Of a stretch of DNA of 64,000 nt, positions 11,271 through 22,502 are shown piece after piece. The translations under genes and the position numbers were made by a program. The notes beneath the pieces were generated by a model that saw only the letters and a list, made by a program, of their open reading frames with translations, made no database searches and was not told the origin of the DNA. Every line of letters starts with the position of its first letter. Position 1 is the stretch's first letter. The stretch is taken from contig CM019063.1 of assembly GCA_009667805.1 (NCBI GenBank), forward strand, positions 197,016,954-197,080,953, written 5' to 3'. Source of the stretch: Leptobrachium leishanense. Lineage: Eukaryota; Chordata; Amphibia; Anura; Megophryidae.

Positions 11271-12142
11271 TTAACCCCTTCGCTGCGGAGGATGCGCTCA
11301 GCGCGTCCACCCGCAGGTAGCGTTCCTTGCGGAGGACGCGCTCAGCGCGTCCTCCCTTTGGGGCCAGCGATCGGCCGGGTTCCGGCCGATCGCTGTGCCC
11401 CCCGGTGCGGGCTGACATCCTCGATGTCAGCCCAGCACCCGGAACTGCCGCTGGCCTAATTAGATGTCATTGCGGCAGCGCGATGACATCTAATTCAGGT
11501 GCCCCCCCATGTGCGGAGGAGGCGCCTGAAAGGGAGGGGGGGAGGTCCTTCGGACCTCTCTCCCTCCCGATCGCCGGGGTGCAGGGGGTTAATCCAGGCA
11601 CTGTTTGGAAGGGCACAGCCTGCCCTTCCTAACGGTACCTGGAATTAACCCTATGGGGGCCAGATCACGAATTTGTGGTTTGTTAATGCAGCAATATTGT
11701 TCCTATTTCAATTATAATGTGAACAATGATGCTGCACTAACGATTTTTGTATGCGGTGCGTTTGTTAAAAATCGCGTAATTTTCCCCAAAAAAAAATGTA
11801 ATGAGACCCCATCTCTAATTTTTTTAACAAGCGCACCCCATACAAAATATAACCGCAATTGCTTGCATGTTAAAATGTGAAAAAAAACACTTTACACATT
11901 GTAAATTATTGAAAATTCATATTTTATTGCATTTTTTGTTATAATATACAGACAGGACATGACGTATACATATAATAATGACATATTATGAATCTGCCGA
12001 GTCTGACGGAAAGAACGATATATAAAATGTCTGGGTCATATACTAAAATAAGCCTTCAAAACACGTTTAAACATGATGAGCAAAACCGGTAAAAATTACC
12101 TCAGCACGGAGGCGGGAAATGCCTCAGCAGCAAAAGGGTTAA
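11271..12142 (+). mobile_element. piggyBac-type non-autonomous element, copy 2, inside gag
   Basis: TTAACCCCTTCGCTGC at the left and GCAGCAAAAGGGTTAA at the right form terminal inverted repeats with TTAA at both ends. Retroviral capsid coding sequence lies on both sides and stays in one frame across the single TTAA. The interior has stacked palindromes (about 11340-11400, 11430-11495) and the same block near 11690-11870 as the other copies. No protein. Confidence 0.87.
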
Positions 12143-13300
12143 TAACATAGAGACATCAGACGTAATTGCCACTGACTATAAATTAAACACAGAACGGGGA
12201 AGACAGATTATGTGGAACAAATTAACCCAGCAGATTAACGCGGTATTTAAAACCCGCTCCTCTCTGCCTCTAGCTGTAGCTTGTAAGCAAAAATTGTCGG
12301 AATTCATTCTTGAATTCTGGCGCAGGTTCTCCGAAACCTGGACGCAAGAAGCTGGACTTTCAAAAGCTTCGGTCATGCATAGTCTCCTCATCTCCACTTT
12401 TATTAACAATCTTAAACCCCATATGATAGTCCCTATTAAACAGATGGTTTCAGAATGGTCTTCTTGCAGTTATGATGAATTCCGACAGAGACTTGCTGAG
12501 AAAGAAGCAGCAGGTTGTTTTGATATACCTATGCCGAAGACTAAGGCTAGGGTCAGACTAGCGCAGTTTTAACGTGCGTTTAGCCGCACGAAATCACGGC
12601 CGTACTAGCAGCAAATGACGTCCAATGCCGGGGAACATACGACGAACGGCCGCACGAAAGTTCGTCCGCGCAACGCAAGTGGCCAACGAACGCATTTTTT
12701 TGAGAACGTCAAACCGCTACTACTGACGTACAGAGTGCGCTGCGTCCACATAGCGGCGTGTGTGTGTGATTAGGAGACGTCAGACGCTGCTAATGTCCGG
12801 CTAACATAACGTCCAGACACAAAAAGTGTTTTATTGACGATCCGTACAAAATCACGGACGAAAAGGCGCATCGTATGACCGCTATCGCATATTCCGGGAA
12901 AAAATACGTACGTTCGTTCGACCGCACTTTTTCACGGACAACGTGAAAAATGCGTTCGTCTGACCCTAGCCTAACACCCAGTTATATCAGGGACAGCGCG
13001 GTAGGGGAAGAGGGAGGGGGAGAGGACAAGGCAGAGGATATGTACCCAGTAAACAGTAGAGGACAGGTATATAATACTAATACTAATCAAGGATGTTTTA
13101 ACTGAGGTTCTTTCGAACACTGGGCAATGGGCATGGGAATGCCCCCACCCCCGTAGGGACCGAAATAGCGCTCTCATGCTCACCGCGCAACAACAACATA
13201 ATCCTCAGTATGACCCACAATGTTCTCAAGCCCCAAAGTTCCCCCTTGTTTGGGGGCCACAATCTAATACCCCGCAATGAAGTGGCGAAGAGGGGTCAAT
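12143..13300 (+). pseudogene. gag: gag pseudogene, capsid C-terminus and nucleocapsid
   Basis: Capsid continues at 12143-12541 in a single open frame including SLPLAVACKQKLSEFILEFW. It is interrupted at 12545-12971 by a MITE. Downstream is a basic GRGRGRG-rich stretch (about 12990-13040) and a degenerate zinc knuckle (CFN, then TGA, then GSFEHWAMG, about 13094-13135) in which the second Cys codon has become a stop. These features identify nucleocapsid. Defective. Confidence 0.75.
12545..12971. mobile_element. PIF/Harbinger-type MITE, copy A
   Basis: Left end GGCTAGGGTCAGACTAGCGC, right end CGTCTGACCCTAGCC, flanked by TAA on both sides. A 3-bp TWA duplication is typical of PIF/Harbinger. Same subfamily as 29195-29621 and, inverted, 25637-26061. 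The interior is CpG-rich (many ACG and CGT words) and contains no gene. Confidence 0.8.
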
Positions 13301-14395
13301 CCCGTGTTTTCCAGTGATCACTGATAATTTCCAAGATGAGCCTATTATTGTGTTAAACATCGAAGGTTCCGATATATATTTCCTTGTTGATTCCGGTGCT
13401 ACCCGAAGTACCCTCTGCAGCCATAATTATCATGGATCGCTTTACGAAATCCGACCCCTCATTGGGAATAAACAGGATCGGTACTGACACACACAAAACT
13501 ACTCCTCTTGCCATCAGCAATACAGCGAGTCAATTTCTCATCAAGTATGTATTCACAGTTATCCAGAACTGCCCTATTAATCTTTTAGGACGTGATTTGT
13601 TTGCCGTCCTAGACATCCATATTGCCCCAAATCCAACAGGTGGTATTAGTGTCACCTCCATGTTGTTGGATTTTTCCCGGATCAGCCCTATGTATTTCCA
13701 CGACACCGAGACTTTAGCAGCCCCCCCTACAGTGTGGGCTCAGTCTGACTATGACATCGGGCTTATCTCCTGCACCCCGTACAAAGCCATGTTGCTTGAA
13801 GGTGCACACCCTATATACCACAAACAATACCCTATTTCTAAAGAAAAAGAAGAAGGGATTGCCCCACTCATAGAAGCATTCATTAAACAGGGCATCATAG
13901 AAGAAACAATCTCACCATATAACACACCGGTCAACCCTGTAAAAAAACCTGATGGCACATACCGTTTTGTCCAGGATCTGAAGGCAGTTAATAATTTGAT
14001 AACACCGATAGCCCCGGTAGTACCAGATATACCATCCCTGCTATCATCCATACCACATGATGCCAGTCATTTTACGGTTATCGACTTAAAGAACGCATTT
14101 TTCTCCGTCCCTGTTGACAAGAAGACACGGCCACTCTTTGTTTTTACGTTCCGTCAACGCCAGTACCATTGGTGTAGAATGCCTCAAGGGTACTGTATGT
14201 GGACTCACCAGTGGTCTACTCCATTGTCCTCCAAGCCATTTTGCGCTCCTGGACACCCCCCCCATGGTTCTATCCTGCTACAATATGTAGACGATCTACT
14301 GCTTTGTAGTAAGTCTGAGAATGCCAGTCAGAGAGACGGGATAGAACTGCTGAAATGGTTAAATGAATGTTGTCAAGTCAAACTGCAGTGGTACA
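13300..14395 (+). pseudogene. pol: pro-pol pseudogene: protease and reverse transcriptase palm
   Basis: The aspartic protease active site FLVDSGATRSTL reads in one frame at about 13382-13417. The rest of the protease (NLLGRDLF, about 13576-13599) is in another, so a frame change lies near 13480. RT follows: YRFVQDLKAVN (about 13960-13992), TVIDLKNAFFSVPV (about 14074-14115, motif A), RMPQGY (about 14176-14193) and LQYVDDLLL (about 14281-14307, catalytic motif). The segment between MPQGY and YVDD is out of register with the expected family pattern. RT breaks at about 14395. Confidence 0.85.
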
Positions 14396-15330
14396 GAATA
14401 GTCAGCTAATGAACAAGCAAGTGGGATAATAAAAAGACTGTAATTCAGCTTATGTAATTGAAATCTGCAAGAGTCTGTGAGAACTACTTGTCCCTGCATG
14501 CAATTCAGCTCCAGTTAGTGTCAGCCAGTCAGAGCAGAGGTCAGACTTCCCAGCAGCCTCAGAGACAGAGCTGTAGAGGAAGGAAGGGGCTATCTGAGTG
14601 CTCCAGGCCATACCATGAGGCAGGCAACCTGGACATAAAGTGCACAGATTTACAAGCATCTTCAAATCCTGGAGTGGAGCCGGTGAGCTAAAAGACTATT
14701 TTCACAGTCATATGTAGAAAAGGATTGTGTCACAGTCATGTACAGAAAAGGAATTGAGCCAGTTCAGTAATAAATGCAGTCAGTTAACTTTTTTAGATCT
14801 ATTTCATGCTCATTGTGAGGAGATTCCACATGCAGTCTTTATAATAGCTCATTTCATGTCTGTTTTCTTTAAGTTAAAACATATTTTGGCAGTAATGATA
14901 TTCTAGAAGTGTGTGCTAGTGAATGTATATGAAACTGGCACAGAAGTAATGTTTAACAAGCTTTATGTGCAATGTATTTATACAATTTCTGTATTTCTTT
15001 CTGTTTAAGGTTTTTCACCTTTAAGTCATCGCATTAAGTCATCGCTTTAATTCATCGCTTTAAGTCATCGCTTTAAATCATCGCTTTAGAATTAGAATTA
15101 GTGATGAATTAATCGCTAAGCTACTCATCACTTTAATTCAGCTATCTATTTATCACTATTCAACTACTCATCTACTCAACTATTCACATATTCACCTAAT
15201 CAACCTACAGCAACTTAATTTACCCCACAACTTATTGAAATTAAACTTAAATACAAGCGAATGAAGAGTGGAATCCAGTTATTATTTCCAGTGTCGATGT
15301 TTGAATTTCCTTTCAAGCGGGAAGATTGTG
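14396..15330. mobile_element. Unidentified insertion in pol with ATCGCTTTAA tandem repeats
   Basis: About 0.9 kb of non-retroviral sequence separates the RT palm from the RT thumb/connection domain. Boundaries are approximate and no clear target duplication was found. At about 15020-15090 there are about five copies of a 16-bp unit with core AAGTCATCGCTTT, followed by degenerate TCATC/TCACT repeats to about 15190. No coding sequence recognised. It may be an LTR or another noncoding retroelement part. Confidence 0.45.
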
Positions 15331-16090
15331 CAAAAAACCAAAGAGCTTGACAAATGTGGTCACAGAGTGTCAAAGGAAAAGTTACAATGGTGTCAGGAAA
15401 CTGTTGACTACCTAGGGTTTGTACTCAGACAGGGGGAAAGACATGTCAGTCAGAAGAGAGCTGCGGCTCTCGTGGGTCTTGCCCGCCCACAGACCAAGAA
15501 GGACCTGCTCCCCTTTCTTGGCATGATTGGTTACTGCCGTCAATGGATACCTGATTGTTCACACTATGACAATATTCTGAGACAAGCTATGAGTGTAGAA
15601 AAGCCTGCGCTCATAAGGTGGTCTGATGATATGTCAAAAGCGTTTGTACATTTAAAAACTGCAATGTTTGTTTCTCCAGGTCTAGGTATCCCTGACTACG
15701 GCAAGCTGTTCCATTTATTTGCATGGGACAATTGTAAAACCATGGCGGGGGTCCTGGCGCAGGAGCACGGGGGCGGCTGCGCCCTGTTGCTTTTTTTTCA
15801 AAGATGGTTCCGACACAGGTCCAAGGCATGCCTGCGTGTCTCAGAGCATTGGCTTCATGCGCTATGATGGTAGAAATGTCGACTCCCTTCACCCTCGGCC
15901 ATCCTACCGTACTGCATACTACACATAACGTCACCACCCTGTTAAAAACTGTGCATACACAGCATATGTCAGCGCAGCTCCTCATTGGATACAAAGTCAT
16001 TTTGTTATCTAGCCCGACCCTAACTATTAAATATGCCAATTATAGTTCAGGTCCAGCTCCTATCCTAAACGCATTGTGTTAGGACTAAAA
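15331..16090 (+). pseudogene. pol: pol pseudogene: RT thumb and connection
   Basis: Contains CQETVDYLGFVLRQGERHVS (about 15397-15456), LPFLGMIGYCRQWIPD (about 15508-15555) and GLGIPDYGKLFHLF (about 15679-15720), the thumb/connection signature of gammaretroviral RT. A frame change lies near 15795 next to a T run. The frame continuing at 15804-16080 holds further connection-domain sequence before the MITE at 16100. Confidence 0.8.
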
Positions 16091-16099
16091 TCTGATATA

Positions 16100-16822
16100 C
16101 CGTGTTTCCCCGAAAATAAGACACTGTCTTAGATTTTTTTGGCCCCCAAAAACCACACTAGGTCTTATTTTTGGGGTAGGTCTTATTTTTATGTTGGTGT
16201 TTTTTTTTGATGGTGTACATCTGGTATCACTCCACCTGTGACAGGAGCTGGCGTTAGAGGATGCATCGGCTAAGGCTGCGGCCACACTAGCGTTCTTTGA
16301 GCAGAAGGAATGCACTGAGTGTCCATGTGACCACACTTCCCTGCGCCCATTGCAGCTGTGTGAAGGCTGGAGGGAGTGGGTCACATGGTGCAGCGTGCGC
16401 ACGAATTGCGTGCACTACCACCGGACGTGATTTAAGCCTCCCCGTCAAACAGCTACGACGGACGCAGACGGGGCTTCAAAGCATGATCCTCAATAGGAGG
16501 ATCGCACTGTGTGTAGCACTGAGCGCACTAACTGCGCTCAGCGAGGTGGCCACACTGGCATCAGAGTGGAAGGAACGTCCAGTCTCATGGATGTTCCTTC
16601 TGCTCAAAGAACACTCGTGTGATCGCAGCCTTATGTGGCTCTGTTCTCTCCACTGCTGCCACGCTTCCTCTGGCGCCGGTATAACTGATTCTCTCCCGCG
16701 ACTCTTCAAGTTGCCCTACAACTAGGTCTTTTTTTTCGGGGTAGGTCTTATATTTGCCCAGTTATCAAATAAACACACTAGGTCTTATTTTCGTGGTAGG
16801 TCTTATTTTCTGGGAAACAGGG
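16100..16822. mobile_element. TTTCCCCGAAAATAAGAC-type DNA transposon
   Basis: The left end CGTGTTTCCCCGAAAATAAG and the right end ...CTTATTTTCTGGGAAACAGGG are inverted repeats, each followed inward by further AGGTCTTATTTT motifs. It lies in pol between connection and RNase H. A second MITE occupies 16274-16630. Target duplication is unclear (GATA occurs in both flanks), so the superfamily is left open. No protein. Confidence 0.65.
16274..16630. mobile_element. PIF/Harbinger-type MITE nested in the 16100 element
   Basis: Long inverted repeats: GGCTGCGGCCACACTAGCG at the left and the matching GTGTGATCGCAGCC at the right, with CTTTGAGCAGAAGG also mirrored inside. Flanks are TAA and TTA. An internal GCGCACTAACTGCGCTCAG region adds further pairing. 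Different family from GGCTAGGGTCAGAC but similar in style and target. Confidence 0.68.
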
Positions 16823-16830
16823 TAGATACC

Positions 16831-17340
16831 ATTCCCCCGGAACATGACTGCTCACACGCGATACAACAGGACACCTCACCTAGGGCCGACATGTCAAGCA
16901 CTCCTATCCCTGGGGCACCCACAATATTTGTAGACAGATCGTGCTTCCGTCCAAATGACTCTACCTATCATGCAGGGTATGCAATAGTCGAGCTCCCCGA
17001 TGTTATTCTGGAAGCACACTCTATCCCATTCCAATCAGCGCAAGCGGCAGAACTCATTGCCCTCACCCGCGCATGCATTTTGTTTGAGGGGAAACGGGTA
17101 AATATCTACACAGACTCAAAATACGCATACGGGGTGGTACATGATCATGGGATGATTTTGCCAAGAAGGGGTTTTATTGCAGCAGACAGAAAAGGGATCT
17201 CACATTCCACTCTTGTCAAGCGCCTTCTTGATGCCATTACTTTCCCCGAAGAACTGGCTATCATGCACTGTAAGGCACACACGAACCAGTTAGACGAGAT
17301 TTCCAAAGGAAATGCGCTTGCTGACCGAATAGCAAAGGAA
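16831..17340 (+). pseudogene. pol: pol pseudogene: RNase H domain
   Basis: RNase H with its acidic residues in order: IFVDRSCF (about 16924-16947), AAELIALTRA (about 17047-17076), NIYTDSKYAYG (about 17101-17133), KAHTNQ (about 17272-17289) and NALADRIAKE (about 17311-17340). The open stretch reads from 16891 without a stop until the hAT-type insertion at 17349. Domain content looks complete although the polyprotein is broken. Confidence 0.85.
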
Positions 17341-17348
17341 GTTGCAAG

Positions 17349-19886
17349 TAGTGATGAGCCGAACACCCCCGTGTTCGGTTCGCATTCGAACTCGAACAAT
17401 TTCAAAAGTTCAAGTTCGAATGCGAACACGAACAGAACTCAATACCAAGTCAATGGGACTCGAAAGTTCGATTTTTAGAGTGCCCTCCAAGAGGCCATAT
17501 ATGCAAGATATTTGCCATAAAAGGTGTATGGGGGTCCGGGTAGTGCCCTGGGGGACAGGAAACAAGGACAAAAAGTAAAATAAAAAACGTTTTTAAAGGT
17601 ACAGTGAGTTTTCCATGAAATAAAGGTTAAGAATAAAAACAAAAAATTACTTCAAATATCGTGCCTAGGAGGACCCCATAACCTGCCCGTGATGTGGCGG
17701 ATTTGTAGGATGTAGAAAAACATTTAAAAACAAAAAAAATGACATTTCAAATGACGGTAAATGGTTTTCCTTTAATCTATTCATAAACAACTGTTTGGGG
17801 CGGCAGTCTGTATGAAAAGAGGAGACATTTTAGGACATGCAGAACAAGTTTAGTGATTTTTTTGGGCTAAATTATGGTTAAACTTATGCAGGCTTTGGAT
17901 GAAAGTAACAATAGGTGCTTTAAAATTGGGCCTTTAGTGTAGGCAACAGTGCCGTCACACCGTAACCACTCTGTGGTATTGTGGAAGAGTGCAGGGTTGG
18001 ACCCTGCGGTCAAATATTAAAATGATATGAATCTGGTATAGGCGTCAGTGGCAGTGCACCCAAATATTGTGCCTTTGGTGGCAGCAAGTGCCTTTACACC
18101 GTAAGTAACCCGTCTGTGGTATTGTGGAAGAGTGCAGTGGTGGAGGTTTTGGTAATGCAGAAGAGATCCCTGATCTATTCAGTTACATCAGCAGCTATAA
18201 CAAAACCGGGTCAGCAATGTTTAGGCACTTGTACTGCGCTACTGTATATGGTGAGAATCGGCGCACACCAGTAGCAACAGGAAGCAAACAGAACAGGCAG
18301 GGAATACACAGAAAGAAAAGTCAAATGGCAGGCAAAGTTGGCAACAGATCGGGTCCTCAGAACAAGCAGGGTCAGTAACAAGTATACAAACTGATTCGGT
18401 AAGCTAGCGATGCGGGAATAAAGGCTGAGACACACTGAGCGTGTAGCGACGCACAGCGTATCGAAGAGAAGCAAACATTTTGCAGGCTTGACTTCACTCC
18501 GCTCCGCCTCGCAGCGTGTCTTCACTACATTACATTTGCTTCTCACCGCACTGGACAGGAATCCACTAACTAAATTAAAATGTACACACAAAACGGTTTT
18601 ATTTTCACAAAGCACATGTTATATAGGCAAAAAAAGTTTCTACTGAATAAAATACATCGAAAAATACTGTTAATTTAATAGGAATAGTATAAAAATATAA
18701 AAAAAGGTAACCCCTGATCATATATATTATAGGGACACGGAGCGCCATGTATAGAGTAGGGATGCATTTATACCACACACAGACATATACGTATATATCA
18801 ACACGCAGACCTATATATACTTATATCAACACGCATATATATATATACACCCACCCACAGACCTCAGACCATATACAGTATACACATACGCACATGGGGG
18901 TGGCATGTGGACAATCTCAACTAAATGCGCCCCCCCCCCCATTTGGCTGATCCCTCCAGAAGAAATGTAGAACCCGACAGAGCAGAGAATATACAGTATA
19001 TATTATTCTCTGCTCTATCGGGTTCAACATTTCTTCTGGAGGGATCAACCAAATGGGGGGGCAATTAGTTGCGAAAATGTGTATGTACTACAAGTCTGGA
19101 TATATATATTTATAAGGATATAGATATATATCTTATATATATATATATATTACCTGCCCTTACCTTCCCCTATAAATTTGCTAAAAATATACACACAAAA
19201 AAACCCACTGCCTGAGACCCCGCGCAGCCCACATGCCACCCCCTGTACCTGGCTGAATGTATCTAATATATATAATAAAATACATTCAGCCAGGTAGAGA
19301 AAGAAAAAAAAAGTTTTATTTTATGTTCCAGGGGACATTTAAAAATGTCCTCGGATTTAATTTTTTTAGAAATGTGTCTCCTTACCTTAGCCTGGTCGTC
19401 AGTGGGGGCTCCCTGGATCCTGGTTGTGGGGGGGGGGGTCTACCGTGGCCGCAGGTGCAGTGGCTCCCTCCCTGCGCTGCCTGTCTCTGCCACATGCACC
19501 TGGGCGGCTAGCCCGCACAGTCGAAGCTCTTTCATCGCATGCTCCTCAAGGGGATCCTTGGGAGGCCCCTGCAGGCTGCCCTCTACAGTGCCTGATTAGA
19601 GGGCCGTGTCTGCCTGATGTTTTAGTAACAAGAATGTGCTTCAATGTTAAAAATATTCCCATTTTAATTCAATATCTAATAAACTGTTGCTTATAATATT
19701 CTGCAGTAAAGAGTCTCTTTATTTCTCAATTTTTTTGTTTTTTTAAGCATTTTTTATACTTTTTTCAAATTTATTTATTTTTTCGAACTTTTAGCGAACG
19801 TCCCAAAAAGTTCGAAGTTCGCAAACTGTCGAACGGCCGATGTTCGATGCGAACTCCGAACAAATCGAACCGAACAGCTCATCCTA
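17349..19886 (+). mobile_element. hAT-type non-autonomous element, full copy 2
   Basis: Flanked by perfect 8-bp GTTGCAAG duplications (17341-17348 and 19887-19894) inside pol. Starts TAGTGATGAGCCGAAC and ends GTTCGG-type sequence reading GAACAGCTCATCCTA, giving TAG...CTA inverted termini. Both subterminal regions are TTCG-rich palindromes. The interior matches 5288-7692 in reverse. A segment (about 18680-19355) rich in TA microsatellites and a long hairpin is absent from the other copy. No transposase is encoded. Confidence 0.83.
18928..19062. repeat. Long hairpin (arms about 60 bp)
   Basis: The left arm, from CGCCCCCCCCCCATTTGGCT through CAGAGCAGAGAATA, is complementary to the right arm ending CCAAATGGGGGGGC, with a TA-rich centre near 18995. 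Possibly a small fold-back element inside the hAT copy. Confidence 0.75.
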
Positions 19887-19894
19887 GTTGCAAG

Positions 19895-21044
19895 TACTCG
19901 AAATGCTGACATAAGCCTAAATCTTCTAAGATCAACCCTCCCGTTAGACCTACATTTACTAACAGACCTCCAGGCTTTTGCAACAGGCGAGGAGAGAGCG
20001 GACTGGGTTTACCCAATTAAACAGGTACATGAGCCATCCAATTTATACACCAAGAACGGGTGGTTTTGCATCCCACAGGCCAGTGCAGTATTATTTATTG
20101 CCCAGTATCACGGGGTTTCCCATGTAGGCTGGCAAGCAACACTCACACATATGAAACAAGATTTCTATGTCACAGGGCTGCAACAACTTATCCAGTCATA
20201 TGTAAGTAAGTGCATTATATGCCAAATGAACAACCAGAACAATAAGACTGATCTAAAAACCACTTACTTGTCCTACCCCACAACACCCTTTTCCCACCTT
20301 TAGGTTGACTTTACTCACATCCCAAAATTAGAAAAGAAACAGGAGTATGCCCTGGTAATAGTGGACATGTTCTCTAGATGGCCAGAGGTTTTTGTCACCA
20401 CCCGAGAAGATGCGGCTACTGTATGCAGGATCCTGATACAGGAGATAATCCCTAGATGGGGATTTCCCTTACATATAAACTCAGATAACGGCCCTGCATT
20501 CACCTCACAACGTTGCCAGAAATTGGCAAAGACCCTGAAGATGGAATGGAAGTTCCATTTGCCATATAATCCAACCAGTTCTGGAATTGTCGAGCGGGCC
20601 AACTGGACCTTGAAGGACCGGTTGCGCAAGGCAACTGGAGGTACCTTCTCCAACTGGAGGCGAGTACTCCCAGCCGCCTTAGCTGAAATAAGGATGACCC
20701 CCTCCAAAGCCACGGGGTATTCACCTTTCGAGATTCTAATGGGAAGGCCCTTCCCCACTCCCTGGGCAAAACACCCACTGACAATAGAACAAGGAGATCT
20801 AGAATTGATAACGGATGCGTATATGCGCAAGCTTGTTGAAACTGTCAGCCGTGTGGATAGAAACCTTGCTCGTACTCTCCCTTTGTCTTCACCGGTACCC
20901 ATCCATCCCTTCCAAATCAGATATATGGTGCTAATAAAGCGACTCCAAAAGGGAAGAAAGCCGCAGGACACCCCTTTCGGACCAGAAACCAGGATAGTGG
21001 CTACATCCCGCATGGCTCCACGCCACTCGTGTGAAGAGGGTTGA
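19895..21044 (+). pseudogene. pol: pol pseudogene: integrase
   Basis: Zinc-binding HHCC motif: QYHGVSHVGW (about 20102-20131) and KCIICQMN (about 20209-20230). Catalytic core: VDFTHIP (first Asp at 20307-20309), INSDNGPAFTS (about 20476-20508) and SGIVERANW (about 20581-20607, Glu). TAG at 20301-20303, where CAG is expected, stands two codons before the first catalytic Asp. From 20361 to 21044 the frame is open through the C-terminal domain. The triad itself is intact. Confidence 0.88.
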
Positions 21045-21600
21045 CCAAAAACCCATCCCAGAGGCTTTTCAAGAGACATTTCAAGAAAACAAGGCCCACG
21101 AAGACACTTCATCCTCCAGTTCCGAGTTTTGGCATGGCCTACTGGAGTGTCCCCCTGATATGGCTCCTGTTTGGGGCTCCTAGTGCCCTAGGACAACAGG
21201 CCTCCATCACACAGGGGAAGGGGTTGTGGGTATTTTGGTATAATTCCTCAAGTACCCATGTAGCCACCTATGAGTTCAATCCGTGCAAGATCCTAGACTG
21301 CCAGCCATTATGGGTAAAATCTTTTAAACTAGGGAAAGCGGGAGCACCAGGGGAGGCCTATCTGTGTGTTACATCAGAGTATTGGGGAATTGAATGTGAT
21401 TATTGGGGTGCAGCAGCATGGAATACTGGAACGCCATGGAGATACAACCCACGGGAAGCAGAAAACAATAAAGATATAGATTCTTATTGTGTGGGTTGCA
21501 GTGATCTATTGTCTTATGCCTCTGTTTAAGAAACTGTTTTCCCGCATTATTGACCCCAACCCTGCTCATGCATACTCCTCCTTCCTCCTCCAACACACCA
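21041..21600 (+). pseudogene. env: env remnant, truncated after surface-subunit N-terminus
   Basis: Overlaps the end of pol by a few bases, as in many retroviruses. A hydrophobic leader (MAYWSVPLIWLLFGAPSALG, about 21132-21191) is followed by a short surface-protein N-terminus with one NSS glycosylation site and several Cys and Trp. The frame stops at 21529. Only about 70 more bases separate this from the polypurine tract. In another frame, PLFKKLFSRIIDPN (about 21519-21560) looks like a transmembrane-subunit tail. Most of SU and TM is therefore deleted. Confidence 0.7.
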
Positions 21601-21645
21601 GAAATATAATCTAGGTTAAGAAAGTAAAGATCATATGAATATGAT

Positions 21646-21656
21646 TAAGAGGGGAT
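21646..21656 (+). other. Polypurine tract
   Basis: AAGAGGGGA lies directly before the 3' LTR start, the expected plus-strand primer of reverse transcription. Confidence 0.6.
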
Positions 21657-22140
21657 TGAAGGGAACTATAGTTCATAACGATTCTAGTCACTGAGACTAT
21701 CCCCGAAATAGTTAATTATGTTTTATTCCATATTAACAGAGAAATCCGCTAACCAACTTTGTTTCTTGTTTGAAGGTCACATTCCAGCACTTGTTGATTT
21801 TCTTAGGATGTGCAGACACCCTCGCTACTTAGAGATAAGCCCAAGGGCGTAGGTGACGACCACAATTGTAATAAGCGTCTGCACGACCCGTTAAAATAGA
21901 TGATTTTGCAATACTTGTTATACTGTTTCTATAAACAATGATTCTATTGCGCATGAGCAATATATTTCTGTAGAAGAATAAAAGTGTCGTCAAGACACAG
22001 CTGAGTTGAACAGCTTTTTGAACCTACTTCAGTCTGTCTTTATTCAACGAGCTGTTCCCGTAGCTGCGTGACGTGGACGATCCAGACCCCAATACTCTAG
22101 GATCAGGGATCCAAGTCCAGGGGACCAGAAATTCCTTTCA
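21657..22140 (+). repeat. 3' LTR of the provirus (484 bp)
   Basis: Starts TGAAGGGAAC after the polypurine tract and ends CCTTTCA. AATAAA occurs at 21977-21982. The last 66 bases equal the 5' LTR remnant. The right border is sharp against CAGGGTTATTC-family DNA (GTAGTTTCTTTGC, as in the intact copies). Confidence 0.8.
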
Positions 22141-22502
22141 GTAGTTTCTTTGCAAAAGACGTTTCACTTTTCAAACATTCAAGCATACAGGTTTTTTTTT
22201 CACTCCATTCGTCTGCGGTGTTGGGTTTTTCCGACGACTGCTCTGCGCTGTGATCGGCGGCTGCTTGGGTTTCTCCGGCGTGTTCAGCGGGGTTAATCCA
22301 GATGTTTTTGCAGGTTTCGCCGGGTTTTGCGGTGCGTTTTTGTCGGGTTGCGGTGGCTTTTCCCTGCACTATGATGGCTCTGTGGTGCTTGCTGAATACA
22401 CCGCAGGGTCGCCAAAATTGGATCGCCAGATCGCACTGAATTAAAGAGAACGAAAAGTCACCGTACGTGCGGTGACTTTTCGATTCTCTTTGAATAACCC
22501 TG
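22141..22502 (+). mobile_element. CAGGGTTATTC family copy 2, right half
   Basis: Begins at the GTAGTTTCTTTGC segment that intact copies carry at about 8535 and ends TTTGAATAACCCTG, followed by ATG. It matches the left half at 9269-9684. Confidence 0.8.

Larger units (their letters stand above)
9685..22140 (+). mobile_element. Endogenous gammaretrovirus-like provirus, env-deleted and multiply interrupted
   Basis: Order is LTR remnant, proline-tRNA-like primer binding site, gag, pro-RT, RNase H, integrase, env fragment, polypurine tract and LTR. Protein motifs (YVDD, DSGA, HHCC, D-D-E) and the tRNA-Pro-like PBS indicate a class I (gammaretrovirus-like) ERV. Later insertions lie at 11271-12142, 12545-12971, about 14396-15330, 16100-16822 (with 16274-16630 inside it) and 17349-19886. 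All coding regions carry stops or frame changes, so the provirus is defective. Confidence 0.87.

Noticed and set aside
12600..12960. CpG island or promoter
   Set aside because: The CG-rich words belong to the PIF/Harbinger-type MITE and recur in its other copies.
18211..18615. 134-codon open frame on the minus strand
   Set aside because: Lies inside the non-autonomous hAT element, is repeated without conservation of the frame at 5940-6320, and has no domain signature.
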